In this document: positions 1 to 13,800 of the stretch, piece after piece
Layout: each line of letters begins with the position of its first letter
Numbering within the stretch: position 1 is the first letter of the stretch
Assembly: GCA_038501195.1 (NCBI GenBank)
Contig: JBBPUQ010000010.1
Location: 2,912,001 to 2,976,000 of the forward strand
Reading direction: 5' to 3'
From: Nemania diffusa
Lineage: Eukaryota > Ascomycota > Sordariomycetes > Xylariales > Xylariaceae
Length of the DNA stretch: 64,000 nt
Translations under genes and position numbers: made by a program
Notes under the pieces: model-generated
Told to the model about the DNA's origin: nothing
Seen by the model: only the letters and a program-made list of their open reading frames with translations
Database searches by the model: none

Positions 1-3000
1 TATTGTTAAAATTATTATAGTTTAAATTAAATAAATTAATATTAAATTGTTTTAATTATTAAAACTTAAAAAAAAAGTTGTTAGTATTATAATTAAATAT
101 TTATAGTATAAAACTTTTTTAATAATAATTATTTTTATATAGTTTGTTTAAGTTTTTGTTTAAATAAAAATTGTATTTAAACTAATATAAGCTTTTTAAA
201 TCGCTAAATAAAAAATTGCTTAAGTTATTAAAATTAATAAATTATATATTATAAAAAGTACTAGTTAAACAATTATTATAGCGCAAAAAAATTAAGCTTT
301 TGTTTTATTTAATTATTAATATATAATTAAATAATAAAATAAACTGTTTAAATTAAAATTTAGTACTATTGTTAGTTTAAGTTAAAGTTTAATTATAAAT
401 TAAATAAATTAAGCTTAAAATTAAACAGTAAATATTAAATTAGTTTAATTTATTAACGTTATAATTAAATTAAATTATTATATTAAATTATATTTTAGTT
501 AAAAAATATTATATATAAATACTATATATTTTATTTAATTTAATATATATTGTAATATTTTATTTGCGTTATAATAAAAGTTATTTGCTAATTTTTACGA
601 TTTAACAAGTTTTAGTTATAAAATAAGCGTAAAAAAAAGTAACAATATTTAAGCTTGTATATACTATTGCTAAAATGTTTTAATATTAAATAGTTTTAAA
701 AAAAAAAAAATAGAAATAATTACTTAAAATAAAAGTTGTAACAAAAATTGTAACAATAGTTTGTTAATTAAACTTTTTTTAAAAATTAGCTTAATTTAAA
801 AAGCAGGTTTTTTTTTTAACAATATTATTAAATCAGTAATTTTATTAGCTGTTAATTTAAATAATTAAATCAGTGTTACAAATTAGTTTTTTATATTATT
901 TAACTTTTTTTATATATTAATTATACTATTAGTTACTATATTTAATTTTTTTTAAATAACTAAATGTTTAATAAACTATTTAAAGTTTTATTTAATAATT
1001 ATTTTTTGTATTTAAATATTTTAAAGTTTATATTAAATATATTTTTAAAAAATTATATTATTGTTAATTTTTAAAAAAATAACAAATATTTCAAAGTTTA
1101 TATTTAAAAGTACAAAAAAAAGATTTATATTTATTATATAAAACTTTTTGTTATTATATAATATAAGTAGTTAAAAGTATATAATTATTAAAAATATTTA
1201 GCTTTAGTTTTTAAATATAACTTTGTTAACTAAAGCAAAATTATATTTTATATTTATAGCTAACATTTGTTTTTTTTTCAAGTTTTATAAAAATAACTTA
1301 TTTATTTTAATTAATTTTAAAGTAAAGTTTTTAATATTTGTTAATTTGTAAAATTTATATAATTTATTTAAATCTATTATTAATAATAATATAAGCTTTT
1401 ATTAAAAAAGTATAAAACAACTTAAATATTTAAAGTTATATATAATACAATTTAAATATAAATTATAAAAACAAAATTTTTTAATAAATGTTTATTTTTT
1501 AACAAGTAATATATATATATAAAATTAAATAAATAAATTATAAATATATAAATAATATAAAATAAAATAACAAAGTATAAATAAAAAATTTCATATATTG
1601 TTAAAAAATTTAGCACAAAATTTAAAAATATAAATATAAATTAAAGTTTAAAAAAACAATAATTAAAAATACTATAAATATTAAACAAACAAAAATTAAC
1701 AAAAGTTTAAAGTTTAAAAAAATAATAAGTTTTAATTAACTAATATTGCTTTAAATACAATAGTATTAAAAATAAACACAGTTATTTTATATAAAGTATA
1801 AAAATAACTTATTTTGTATAAAGTTTTAGCTAGTTAATTTATAACTTGTTAATTAAAAATTTGTTATATTAATATTAATTGTAACTTTTTATTAAATATA
1901 GCTGTTAAAAAACTAATTTAGCTAATTTTTAGTTATAATATTGCTGATTTTTTACTGTTTAATTATTGCAGCTGTTAAAAAATTAATTTAAGCAATTTTA
2001 CAATAAGCTTTTATTTTTAATGTTTTAAATGTAACTATTAAAAAATTAATTTGATTAAAACGCTAAAATAAATTATTAAGTTTTAAAAATTTAAATAAAA
2101 GTATTAACAATAGCTATTAATACAAAAAAAAAAAATAAAAAATTGTAAAACTAAAAAATAAAGTTGTTGCAATTATAGAACTTACTGTATTATTTAAAAC
2201 ATATTGTTTAAAATAATACTATATATTAAATTTAAAAATATAATATAAAAAAAAAAGAGCTAGCTTAAAATTAATAAAAAAGATTTATTTAATTTAAGTT
2301 TTAGCTTATTTTTATTATTTACTTTTATTTTATTATTAATAAAACTTACTATAATATAAAGTTCTTTTTTATTAAAGTAACCTTTTTATTTAACTGTGTT
2401 ACAATTATAAAAAGTAAATATTATATAATTATTAAATAATTTTTTTTTTTAAATAAAATATATTATAATATTTTAAAAGTTTTAAAATACAAAAATAATA
2501 AAGCTTAAAACTTTATAATATTTAATTAGCAAAAAAAAAACAAAAGTGTTAATATAATTGTAAAAAAATATTATTGTTTAAAATAACTACTTAAATATAT
2601 AGCTAAAAAAATTGTTTATTAATGCTATAGTTTGTACAACTAGTTTATAAAATATATTTAATATTTTATTATATGCTATAGCAAAATTATAATAAATAAA
2701 AAACATTTCAAGTTTTTGTTTCTAGTTAAAAAAAGTAATAAAAAATTTGCTAAATAATTAAAATGTTTAAATATAATATTACTAAACTTTTAATTTTAAA
2801 TAATAAACAACTATTTAAATATTATAATATATAGTAACAAAATTAATAATACTATTATTATTGTTATAAAAAAAAATAGTAATAAAATTAACAACAAAGC
2901 TATATGTTTTAAATATTAATGCAAAACTATATAATATATTATAAATATTACTTTTGTTAAAATTAAAAAAAATAGCATATAAATTGTATAATTTATATAA

Positions 3001-3808
3001 AATCTAAATATAAGCTTATATTATTTAGTATATTAAAAAAGCTATATTAATAAACAATAAATATTATAGCTTTTTAAATATAATAACTAAACTAGTTATT
3101 AATTAAAATTAGCGATTTTTTATAAATATATATATATAAACATAAGTTGTATATAATGCTTTAAAATATTTCTTGATTTAATAATACTATTTTAAAAAAC
3201 AAAATATATTTATAATATAAAAAAAAGTATTTTTAATAAATAAAACAAGCAAAAAAATAAATATATTACTAAGTTAATAAATTAATTTAAATAGTTAAAA
3301 AGTTATATATAAATAAAAAAATATAAATATAAATAAATAAGTAGTAAATATAAGTAAGCACAAATATAACATAAATAAAAATGCATATATATATAAATAA
3401 ACAAACAAGTAAGCAAATCTAAAAAGCGGGGACTTGTTTAAAGTTTATTATTAGTTTTGTTTAGCTAGCAAACAAAACAAAAGTTTATAGCAAATAAATA
3501 AATAAATAGTATATATTATATGTTATAAATATTTCGATTTAAAACAAAATGCTAATATATATAATAAATAAAAAAAAAAGTTAACAAATAAAAAAAATGT
3601 TATATTAAAAATAGTAGTTTATAGCAATACAAAAACTAGCTAAAATTATAGTAGTTTTATTACTGCATTTTTTTATTACTTTTATATTTATTACATAAGT
3701 TGTTTTATAAAATAAAAAGTTTAACTAAATTATATAATTTACAACAAGCTATATATATAACTAACTAAATATATAAATATATAAATAAATACTTAATAAA
3801 AAATGTTT

Positions 3809-3812
<4 letters not shown>

Positions 3813-3841
<29 letters not shown>
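3813..3841. repeat. (TA)n microsatellite
   Basis: About fourteen uninterrupted TA units within the AT block. Confidence 0.9.
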
Positions 3842-3844
<3 letters not shown>

Positions 3845-6619
3845 AAGAAAGCTTTAAGTAATATAATATATATTTATATATATTTAAGTACTATAGCAAT
3901 ATACTATAGCTAAAAATAGCTATAAAAAAAAACGAACCGATTTTTTTACTTTTAATACAACTTACTTATAATTTCTAAGCCACTTCTATTACAACAGCCT
4001 TTTTCTATATAATACTTATAGTATATATATAAATAAATACTTAAATAAATACCCGTTTATTTACTATTTACTTATTTAAGTATTTACTATTTACTCATTT
4101 GTTTACTATCTACTTAAATACTTATATATATATTTCAAAAAACTGAAAATACTTAAATACTTAAGTAGTTACATATATAACTTTGCTATACTATATTAAC
4201 AAAGCAGTTTGAAATACTACTTATATAGTTGTTACATTCAATGCTTTTATTTTTATTATTTTTTTTATAACTTTTTAGAATTTATTCCTATTATTATATC
4301 TTTTTGCAGTTATAACATACAAATATAAATATTAAAGTTAAACTGCTATTTATATATTAACAAAATAAATAGCTCACTTTTTTTTTATTATATATTTATA
4401 TTTATAACAGTACTTAATATATAAAATAATATGCAGTTTTTTTATTTATATATATAACAATATTAAAATTAATATACTACTTAAAGTTTAATTAAATAAA
4501 CTATTAATTCTGCTAGTTTTATTAATTTTACTACTATATATATATATTTATTATAATTGTGTTATAATTTAACTTATTTGTTTATTATTAAATATAACAA
4601 ACTGTTTTATTTTTAACAAACAACAAACTAACATTTAAAACAATTATTTTAATTGCTTTATTAATATTTACTTTATTATTTATATATATAAACTAGCTAA
4701 TAAAAATAAACAAAGTATTAAATTTATATAGTTTAAGTTATATTAGTTAGCAAGTAATAAATACTAAAAACTTATTAACTTTATTAATTCAAATTATATT
4801 ATAAACTTAAAAATAAATATAAAAACTTAAATTTAAATATATTTAGTTTTATATATTATTATAATACTTTTAAACAGTAGTTTTAGCTACTTTATATATA
4901 TAAAGTAGTATATAAAAGCTAAAATATAGCATAAAATCAATTTTAATTAAATATTTACTATTTTTAAAAATTATATAAATATATTTTTTTACAAGTTAAA
5001 CAAAAATATACAGCTTTTTAACAATATAAACAATTAAAATTACTTTTTTTAAAGTTATTTATTAGCTGCAAAAAATAAAAATACAACTTTTAAATATAAA
5101 CTTTAGTAAAATATATAATTATAGCAAAAAAACTATTAGTTTCAATATTATATACAAAAAATATACATTTAATATAAGTTGTAATTTTTAAATATAAAAA
5201 TATAAAGTATATTTTTATATTATATATATATTTAAAGCAGTTTTTAGTTTATTATAAGCTTTGTTATATTTAATTCTAATTTTTTTTATGTTTTAACTAT
5301 AAACAAGTTATTATATATTATTGCACTTAATTATATAATAAATACAGTTAAAAATAGTTAAATAAAATAATAATAAAAAGTAAAATATATATTAAATTAA
5401 TATATTGCTTTGCTTTTTTTATTTTATTTATATAATTTTGTTTTTTGTAACTTTTAAATGTTTTTAAAATTAGATTTTACAGTTTATATAACTATAACTA
5501 GAACTTTTATTATAAATAGTTTTTAAAGCTATACAACTTAATCTTTTTTAACTTCTAGATTTTAGTTACAAATAATAAGTTCTTTTATATTTACAATTTT
5601 ATTAATTTAGAAATTAAATGTTGTAAACTTAAATAATAAATTTTATATTTGTTTTATTGTTTATTTCAAATTTTAACTTTTTAATTAACTTATTTATTTA
5701 ATTATTACTAAATTTATTATTATTTATATAATATTTAAATATATTAGTAGAATTTGCAGTAAATAGTATATATATATATATATATTTTATATACTTTTTA
5801 ACTTTTTTATATTTTTTTTTTCTTTTTTTTTTTTCGTTTTTTAGTTTTTATATATTTTTAGTTTATATATTTCTTTGTTATATACTCGAGCTTTTTATAT
5901 TTTAACATATTTTGTAATTTTTTATACAAATTATTATTTTTATTAAAACTATAAGTTATTTTTTTTTAAAGTTTTTGCAAATATATACAAGTTTTAATAG
6001 TTTAATTAATATATTTTATTACAATTTTACAATATATATTATACTGAAATTTTTCTGCTTTTATATTTGTTTTATTACTTTTAGTTTTTTTATTAAACAA
6101 AAAACCTGCTATATTACTAAATTAATTTATTTATTATAATTTATTTTAATAATTAAACTAATTGTTTAAAAAGTTTAAATATATTATATATATATATTAT
6201 ATTTTTAATATATATTATTAACTGCTATTACTATTAAACATATTAAATATATAGTTAAACAAATTAAAACTGCTACTGTTATTATTGCTGCTACTGCTAC
6301 TGTTACTAAACCTGACTACAAAACTAACTAAATTATAATTAATATAAAAGTTTAGCAAAAGTTATTTTTTATTTGCTAGTACAATTATGATTTTTATATA
6401 GCAGCAGTTAAAACTGCAAAAAATTCTGTTTTTTTTTACAAGTATTTTTTACTTTTTTTTTTTTTTATATATAAAAATACAAAACTTGTTATTTTGTTTG
6501 TTTTTTTTGCTTTAAATAACAATTTATTTTTTATTTTTGCTAGTTTTTCTACTTCTGTTTCTATTACTACTACTTTTACCTTTGCTTTACTTTTTTTTTA
6601 ATTTATAAAAACAAACAAA

Positions 6620-6692
6620 AATAACAACAATAATAACAATAACAACAATAATAATAACAATAATAACAACAATAATAATAACAATAACAATA
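6620..6692. repeat. (AAC/AAT)n trinucleotide microsatellite
   Basis: An imperfect run of AAC and AAT triplets. Read on the minus strand it gives a poly-leucine open frame (6598-6849) that is not a gene. Units differ only at the third base, C or T, so an original (AAC)n array eroded by C-to-T changes is a simple reading. Confidence 0.75.
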
Positions 6693-9480
6693 GTAATAAA
6701 ATAATCTTTTTAAATAAAAGTAAAAGCAAAACTGTTATATATAGTATACGTTTTTGTTTTTTTTTTTTTTTTTTGTTATATATTTTTAATTTAGCACACT
6801 TTTTTTTTATTTTTAAAGATCTTTTTTTTAACAAACTTAGCTTTAGCAACGCTATAATTGCTTTTTTTTAATATAGTTATTTAAATATTAGCCCATGTTA
6901 TAAAATTTTATACATTAGTTGTTTTGTTTTAGCTGTTTTTAAAAAATTTACTAGTATATATTACAATATAGTTATAAATACTTGCTATTAACGTTATTTT
7001 AGTAGTTACTTTTGTTAGCTTTTATATATTACATTTTAAACTATTAAAACAAATATAAATAAATATTACTAACTAGTTTATAGTTAATTTTAATTAATTT
7101 TTGTTATTTTATATTTTATTACTGCTTTAAAAAAAAACAATTTTATAAAAAAAATAAACTAAATAGTTTTTTTAATTTAAAAATATTGCTAATTATATAA
7201 AGCAATTTTGCAACTTTATATTATTATTTATATACTTAGCAAGATTTTTTAGCAGAAATCTTTTAATGCAAAAACTTATGTTATTTTTACTGATTTTATT
7301 AACGCTTTTTTTTTCCTTTTTTTTTTTATATATTTTTTGTTTAATATTGTTTTAATAACTACTTGTTTTATTTTTAATATTATTAATAATAGCTTTACTG
7401 CTGTTATTTTAACTAATTTAAAACAAGTTTTTTTTTTGTTATTAAATTTATTATTGTTATATTAAAATTAATTTAATATTAATTTCTATTTAATTAACTA
7501 GTTTAATTAAGCAGTTTTATAATTATTTTAAATATTGTTTATATTATATTTAAAAAAGCATATATTTTAAAAATAAAAAGTTTATATTTAATTAATTTTT
7601 AAGAACTTTTTTTTAATAAATAATATACTTTTATAAATTTAATTAATATTTTAAAATATTTAAATTATACTTTTATTAAGTTTTTAGTAATTTTATTAGC
7701 AGTAATTTAATTAATAAATAAATATACTATTTTAAATAATTTTTTGTAATATTTATATTTAAGCTATATATTTTATATATTTATATGCTTTAGCTTAATA
7801 TTAAACTTTTTATTAATATAAGTAATAATAATGTTTTAATATATAACTTTTAAATAAATAGCACTTTTATATAAATATATAATAAACTTATAAAATGACT
7901 TTTTATTTTTTTGTTGTTTGTAAATAAAGCATTTTTTATAATTGCTAATATAAAAGCTTGTTAATTTTAAACTTTATATTTAATTTCTAGTGTTTATATA
8001 TTATATAAATACTATATTATTAAAAAAAAAAGTTTAAAATAAAAATAAATTATATAAATATAAATAAATAAATCAAATTTAAGTAGTAGTATAAAAATAA
8101 AACTCAATATTATTAATTTTTAAACTTTTTTTTTATTTAAAAAAAAACTTTATTTTTTAATATATAATAGTAGCAATTAATATAAATATTTTTAAAAGTT
8201 TTTTAACAACATAGCTATAACTTTATTATTTAATACTATAAAACTTAAGTTTTATAAAAATTAAGTATTTAAAAGTTTAAAATATTTCTAAATTTAAATG
8301 TTTTAAATTTAATGTTTAATGTTTAAAAAAACAAATAAATTTTAAAATTTTTAAAAGTTAAATGTTTAAATATTTAAAATAATTTTAAAATAACTTTAAA
8401 ATTATATTAAGTTTATATTAAAATAAATTATTTAAAAATTAAAAAGCAAAAAAATAGCAATTAAAATATTTGCAAAAAAATCAAATATTAGAAATTATAA
8501 AAAAAATATATAATATAATCGCTAAAGTTAATAATTATAAAAAGAATATATAAAATAATTGTATAGCGATTTATATATAAGTATTAAAAATTATAAAAAT
8601 TTAAAAACTGAAATTTTTATAATTGTTTAATAATAAAAAAAAGTATTAGTTATATTAAACAAACTAAACTTTTAACTTTTATAGTTATATTAAATTATAT
8701 TTATAAAAAATAATAGTTTATACTTTATATTAAATTTTAAATTTAACAAAATCAACTATAACAAACAATATATTAATTACAAACTAATAAAATAAATATA
8801 TATTTTAGTTATAAAAGCTATATAAATTATAACTGTTTAATTTAATAGTTAGTTAATTAAATATATTTTATTAAACAAATATTAAATACTTTTTAATATT
8901 TTATATTTTTAATAGCTACTTATTAATTAAACTTAATAAAGCTATGTTTTAAACATTTATTTTTTTTAAATTATATACTGTTTATATTATATTATATTTT
9001 CTTTTTTTTAAGTTTTTTATTTATATATTTAACTAAAAAATACTGTTTACTTTTTAAAGCATTTTTAATTTTTATATTATTTATAATATTAACTATTAAA
9101 TTATAGTTTTAAATAATAACTACTTTATTATTAATTAGTTTTTATATAATATAAATAACAAAACAATACTACTAATTATTTTTTTATTAATTTTTTATTA
9201 TAAAACTTATATAAATATTAAAAAAAGCTAACTAAACTTTTTTTTTATTTTTGTTATTAATATAAAACTTGCTAAATATATTTTAATTTGTTACATTGTT
9301 TATTTTATAAAAAGCTTATAACTTTTTATTAATAGTATTAATAAATAAAACTATTTATAAATAAATATATAGTATATTTAATAAACTAGCTATATTATAA
9401 TATATTAAATAATTTGCTATTTAACTTTTAATTAAATTAAAATCTTTTAAAATAAATCGAACTGGTTTTTTTAACATTAT

Positions 9481-10190
9481 TAGTTAAACTTTGTAGTTTT
9501 AATATTTTTAAATAAAAAAAATAACTATTATTTAATTAATAAACAAAAAAACTATATATATATAATATATACTTGTTATACTATATAAAAAAAGCTTAAA
9601 TTATTATTTAAAATATTATTAGTTAAGCTTTATAGTTATAATAGTTTCAAATAAAAAAAATAACTATTGTTTAATTAATAAACAAAAAAACTATATATAT
9701 ATAATATATATTTGTTATACTATATAAAAAAAGCTTAAATTATTGTTTAAAATATTATTAGTTAAGCTTTGCAGTTATAATATTTTCAAATAAAAAAAAT
9801 AACTATTATTTAATTAATAAACAAAAAAACTATATATATATAATATATATTTGTTATATTATATAAAAAAAGCTTAAATTGTTATTTAAAATATTATTAG
9901 TTAAGCTTTACAATTATAATATTTTCAAATAAAAAAAATAACTATTATTTAATTAATAAATAAAAAAACTATATATATATAATATATATTTATTATATTA
10001 TATAAAAAAAGCTTAAATTGTTGCTTAAAATGCTATTAGTTAAGCTTTGCAGTTATAATGTTTTCAAATAAAAGAAATAGCTATTTTTTAATTAATAAAC
10101 AAAAAAACTATATATATATAATATATACTTGTTATATTATATAAAAAAAGCTTAAATTGTTGCTTGAAATACTTTTAATTAAATTTTGCA
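9481..10190. repeat. 139-bp tandem satellite, five full units plus a partial
   Basis: The motif tagttaagcttt (or a one- or two-base variant) recurs at 9481, 9620, 9759, 9898, 10037 and 10176, a spacing of exactly 139 bases each time with no indels. Each unit also carries an aataaaaaaa(a)taactat stretch, a tatatatataatatat stretch and tataaaaaaagcttaaatt. Differences between units are nearly all A/G or C/T. The array is a minisatellite or the remains of a tandemly duplicated element, followed by point mutation without rearrangement. Confidence 0.88.
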
Positions 10191-10579
10191 ATTATAAATA
10201 TATATTGTAGTAATACTATATTTAATTGCTATTAATTAATTAATAAAATACAATAAAAAACTACTATAAATTAGTAAAACTAAAAGCACTAGCAAAAGCA
10301 GTTCTATATATAAATAGTATAACTAAATACTTATATACTTAATATAAATAAATATATATTTAAATAAATATTTACAAACTAGTTTAATTATTTAAGTAAA
10401 TATTTAAATACTTAAGTACTTATTTAAAATAAATATAATAATTTCAATATTTTATTAAATAATAAAACATATAAATATTTATAACTAACTTTTTTTACTT
10501 TCTTTTTTTACTACTAATAATTAAACTATTTTATTTAGTTTTGCAATATTAATATTACTTGTAAATATTTTAGCTGCAG

Positions 10580-10881
10580 TTATAAAAGCCGAAAAAAAAC
10601 AGCTAATATAGCATGTATAAAAATACTATATATTCAAAAAAAAATACTAAGCTAAAAAAAAAAAGAAAAAAAAGATTAAGTCTGCAACAGCAAACTTAAT
10701 TATATACAAGTTTTTTTTTTTGTAGTAAATACTTTTTTTATTGTTTTAATATTATTTGTTGTATTTTTATTGTTTATTTTTAATATAATAAAGTAAATAT
10801 TTACTACAAAGTATAATAAATGCTTTAGTATATTTTTTATGCACTGTTTTTTTATATAATAAATACAGTTTAGTTATAACT
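10580..10881 (+). repeat. 302-bp dispersed repeat, copy 1
   Basis: It aligns without gaps, in the same orientation, to 17519-17820. Every difference I find is a transition, and this copy is the more A/T-rich of the two. The unit is bounded by ttataaaag and agttataact. The parent element is not recognised; no protein homology is visible. Confidence 0.88.
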
Positions 10882-13800
10882 ACTTTTTTGCTTGCTTAAA
10901 GTTTGCTTTAAACTTGCAGTAACTATAAAACTAATAAATAATTTAAACTTTTTAAAATTTAACTTTGTAAAATTATACTTAATTAAACTTAGTATAGTTG
11001 TTATTTTTGTAATTTAACTTAGTTTATTTTTTTTTAAAAACTTTTAACTAGTATTTTAATTGTTTAAATAGTTTTACTTTGTTAAAATAGCTATTGTAAT
11101 ATTATTATAACAAAATAAAAAAGTTATAAAAGTTAGCAGCAAAATATTATATATTATCTAAGTTTTAGCTTTTTTAGTTTATTTTATAAAATAGTTTTTT
11201 ATATCAAATTTATAAAAACAAAATTTTTTCAACTTTTTATTTTTTGTTATTAATACTTAAGTTTACAATTTTTTTATTTAAACATTTGTACTTTTGTTTA
11301 AGTAGTAAATTGTTTATATATTTTTATAATTAATCTATATAAAACTAACATATTTTTTTTTATTAATTTAACAGCTTTAATAAATAAGTATAATTTTTAT
11401 ATTTTAAAATTTTATATAATATTTATATAAAAAAATAGTTAAATTTATTGCTTAAACAGTTAGTTTGTTTACTTTTTTTTTTTAAAATATAAATATAATT
11501 GCTTATATTAAAATTTAGCTTTTATTTATATTTATTAATTTGTTTAGTTATTTTATTTTGTATTTTTTGTATTTAATTTTTAACTATAAACAAATATTTG
11601 TAAATTTGTTTTTTAAACACTTGTACTTTTTATTAAATAAGCTTTTTTTAAATAAAAAGCTTAGCAGTTGTTTTTGTTTTATTTTTTTAATCGAAAGTTA
11701 TATATATAAGCCGTTTTATAATAACTTTTTAAAAAAAAAAACTTTTTAGTAAGTTATATAATAATACAGTTTAAATATTATTTAAAACTAGCAGTACTTT
11801 TAACTAGTTATTTTAAAAATAGTTAATATAAAAATATAACTATTAGTTAATTTATTAATATATATTTTTTATTTGTTTTATTATTTTATAATATTTTATA
11901 AATAAAAAATTTAGCTTTATTTTATAAATTTATAATAGTTTATTTATAAAATTTTTAACAAACTAAAAGTTTTGATTACTTATAACAAATTTAAGCTATT
12001 TAAATAGTTAATAAAAGCTTTTATAATATATTTAAACTACATTTTTTGTTATAACTAATAAATTACAAAGTATAATTTAACAAAGTTTAAATAAACAGTT
12101 TATTATAGTAAAAATTGTATTATTATTTAATTTGTTTTTAAAAAAACTTTTAAAATCGATAACAATATATTGTTAAAAATAGTTTAAAACTTTAAACAAA
12201 CAAAATTTACTTAATATTTTGTTTTAAAATGCTTTAGTAGCTTTATAAAAACAGTTAACTATATATATATTAACATTTTTGAGCATTTTTAGCTACTAGT
12301 ATTTATTTGTTACTAGTTTTTTAGTTTTGTTTTTTTTAAAATAAACTATTAAAATTTAATTATAAGTTTTTTAAATTATTTTTGTTTATAAATTGTTTAT
12401 ATTAGTTATAATTAAATGTTTTTTATATATTATTAAATTTTTAAATATTTAATAATTTATTTATAATATATTAAGTACTAACTTTTTATATTTTTTTAAT
12501 AAAAAATTTTTGCAGTTAGTTTATAATAAAACATTAATTAAAAGTATATTTAATATAAATAGTAGCTTATTAATAACTAGTTTGTAAATTTTAACTATTT
12601 ATAAAATAAAACGTTTTAAAATAAAATCTCTTAAAATTAGCTATTTTAAAGTTATAACTAGCTAAAAAAGTACTATTATATATTATTTATTTTTTTTTTG
12701 TTTTTAATTTTTTAACTTATTTTTTAGTTTTAATATAATGTTTAAAATAGTATTTTAAGTTTTTAGCTAGTAAATAATTACAAAGTTATAATATAATATT
12801 AGTTTAATTTATTTAATTTATTAAAAATTTAATATATATTTAATAATAAAATATTTTAATACTATATAGTTAATAATTACTATAAAAAATTTAACTTGTT
12901 ATAAACTTATTAGTTTTATTTTTTAATAAATAAGTCTTTTTATTACTGCTAATATTTTTTTGTTATAAATGTTATAATTAAGTTTAATTTTATAAAATGC
13001 TTTAAAATAAAATGTTATAAAATACTAGTTATTTTTTAAACTGTTTTTTTATAAAAAATAACTTGTAACTACTTTGTTTAATATGTTTGTTTTTATATAT
13101 GTTTTTATATCGAACAAAAAATAACAAAATATTAGTATTAACAGTAAAACTTATTTTAACTAGTTAAATATTTTTTAATATATTTTAAACTAATTAAAAC
13201 AAGTTGTAGTAACTATTAATTAAATTAGTAGCTTTATAATATAGCTAAACTTTTTAATAAACTGTTTGTAAAAATTATAAAACTTTAAAAAAAACTGCAT
13301 TTTTTAAACTTAAACTATATTACATTTTTTAAGTAGTTTTTATTTATAAATTATTTTAGTTTTTACTAAGTTTACTTCGATTTTATTAGTACTAATAATA
13401 AATTTTAAAAACTTAGTTTTAATTATATAAAACTTATATTTTTTTAAATTTGTTTGTAATTTTGTAGCTTATAATTTATTTAAAACTTTTTTTATATAAA
13501 GTTTATGCTTAATTTTATTATTTAAATATATTAACATGTTGTTAATATATATTATATAAAATATATCGAAATATTTAGCTAAAATATCGTTAATAAACTG
13601 TTAAAACATAGCTAGTTTATTTATTAAATCAAAAAACAAAATATTAAATTAATATATTTTATATTATATATAAAATATAGTTAAAAATTTATATTTTTTT
13701 GCTATATATATACAGTAAAATATTTGCTTTATATTTAATTTAATATAAATTTTTGCTTTTATAAAACAAATAAATATTTTATTAATTAAAAGCAAAAAGT

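Noticed and set aside
6598..6849. 83-codon minus-strand frame with poly-Leu
   Set aside because: It is the translation of an AAC/AAT microsatellite and poly-T runs; no gene-like composition.
9481..10190. CRISPR array
   Set aside because: The 139-bp units are head-to-tail without distinct spacers, in fungal DNA.
11540..11749. 69-codon frame inside the AT block
   Set aside because: Composition only of AT-rich codons, no motif, surrounded by sequence full of stops; expected by chance in 34 kb.
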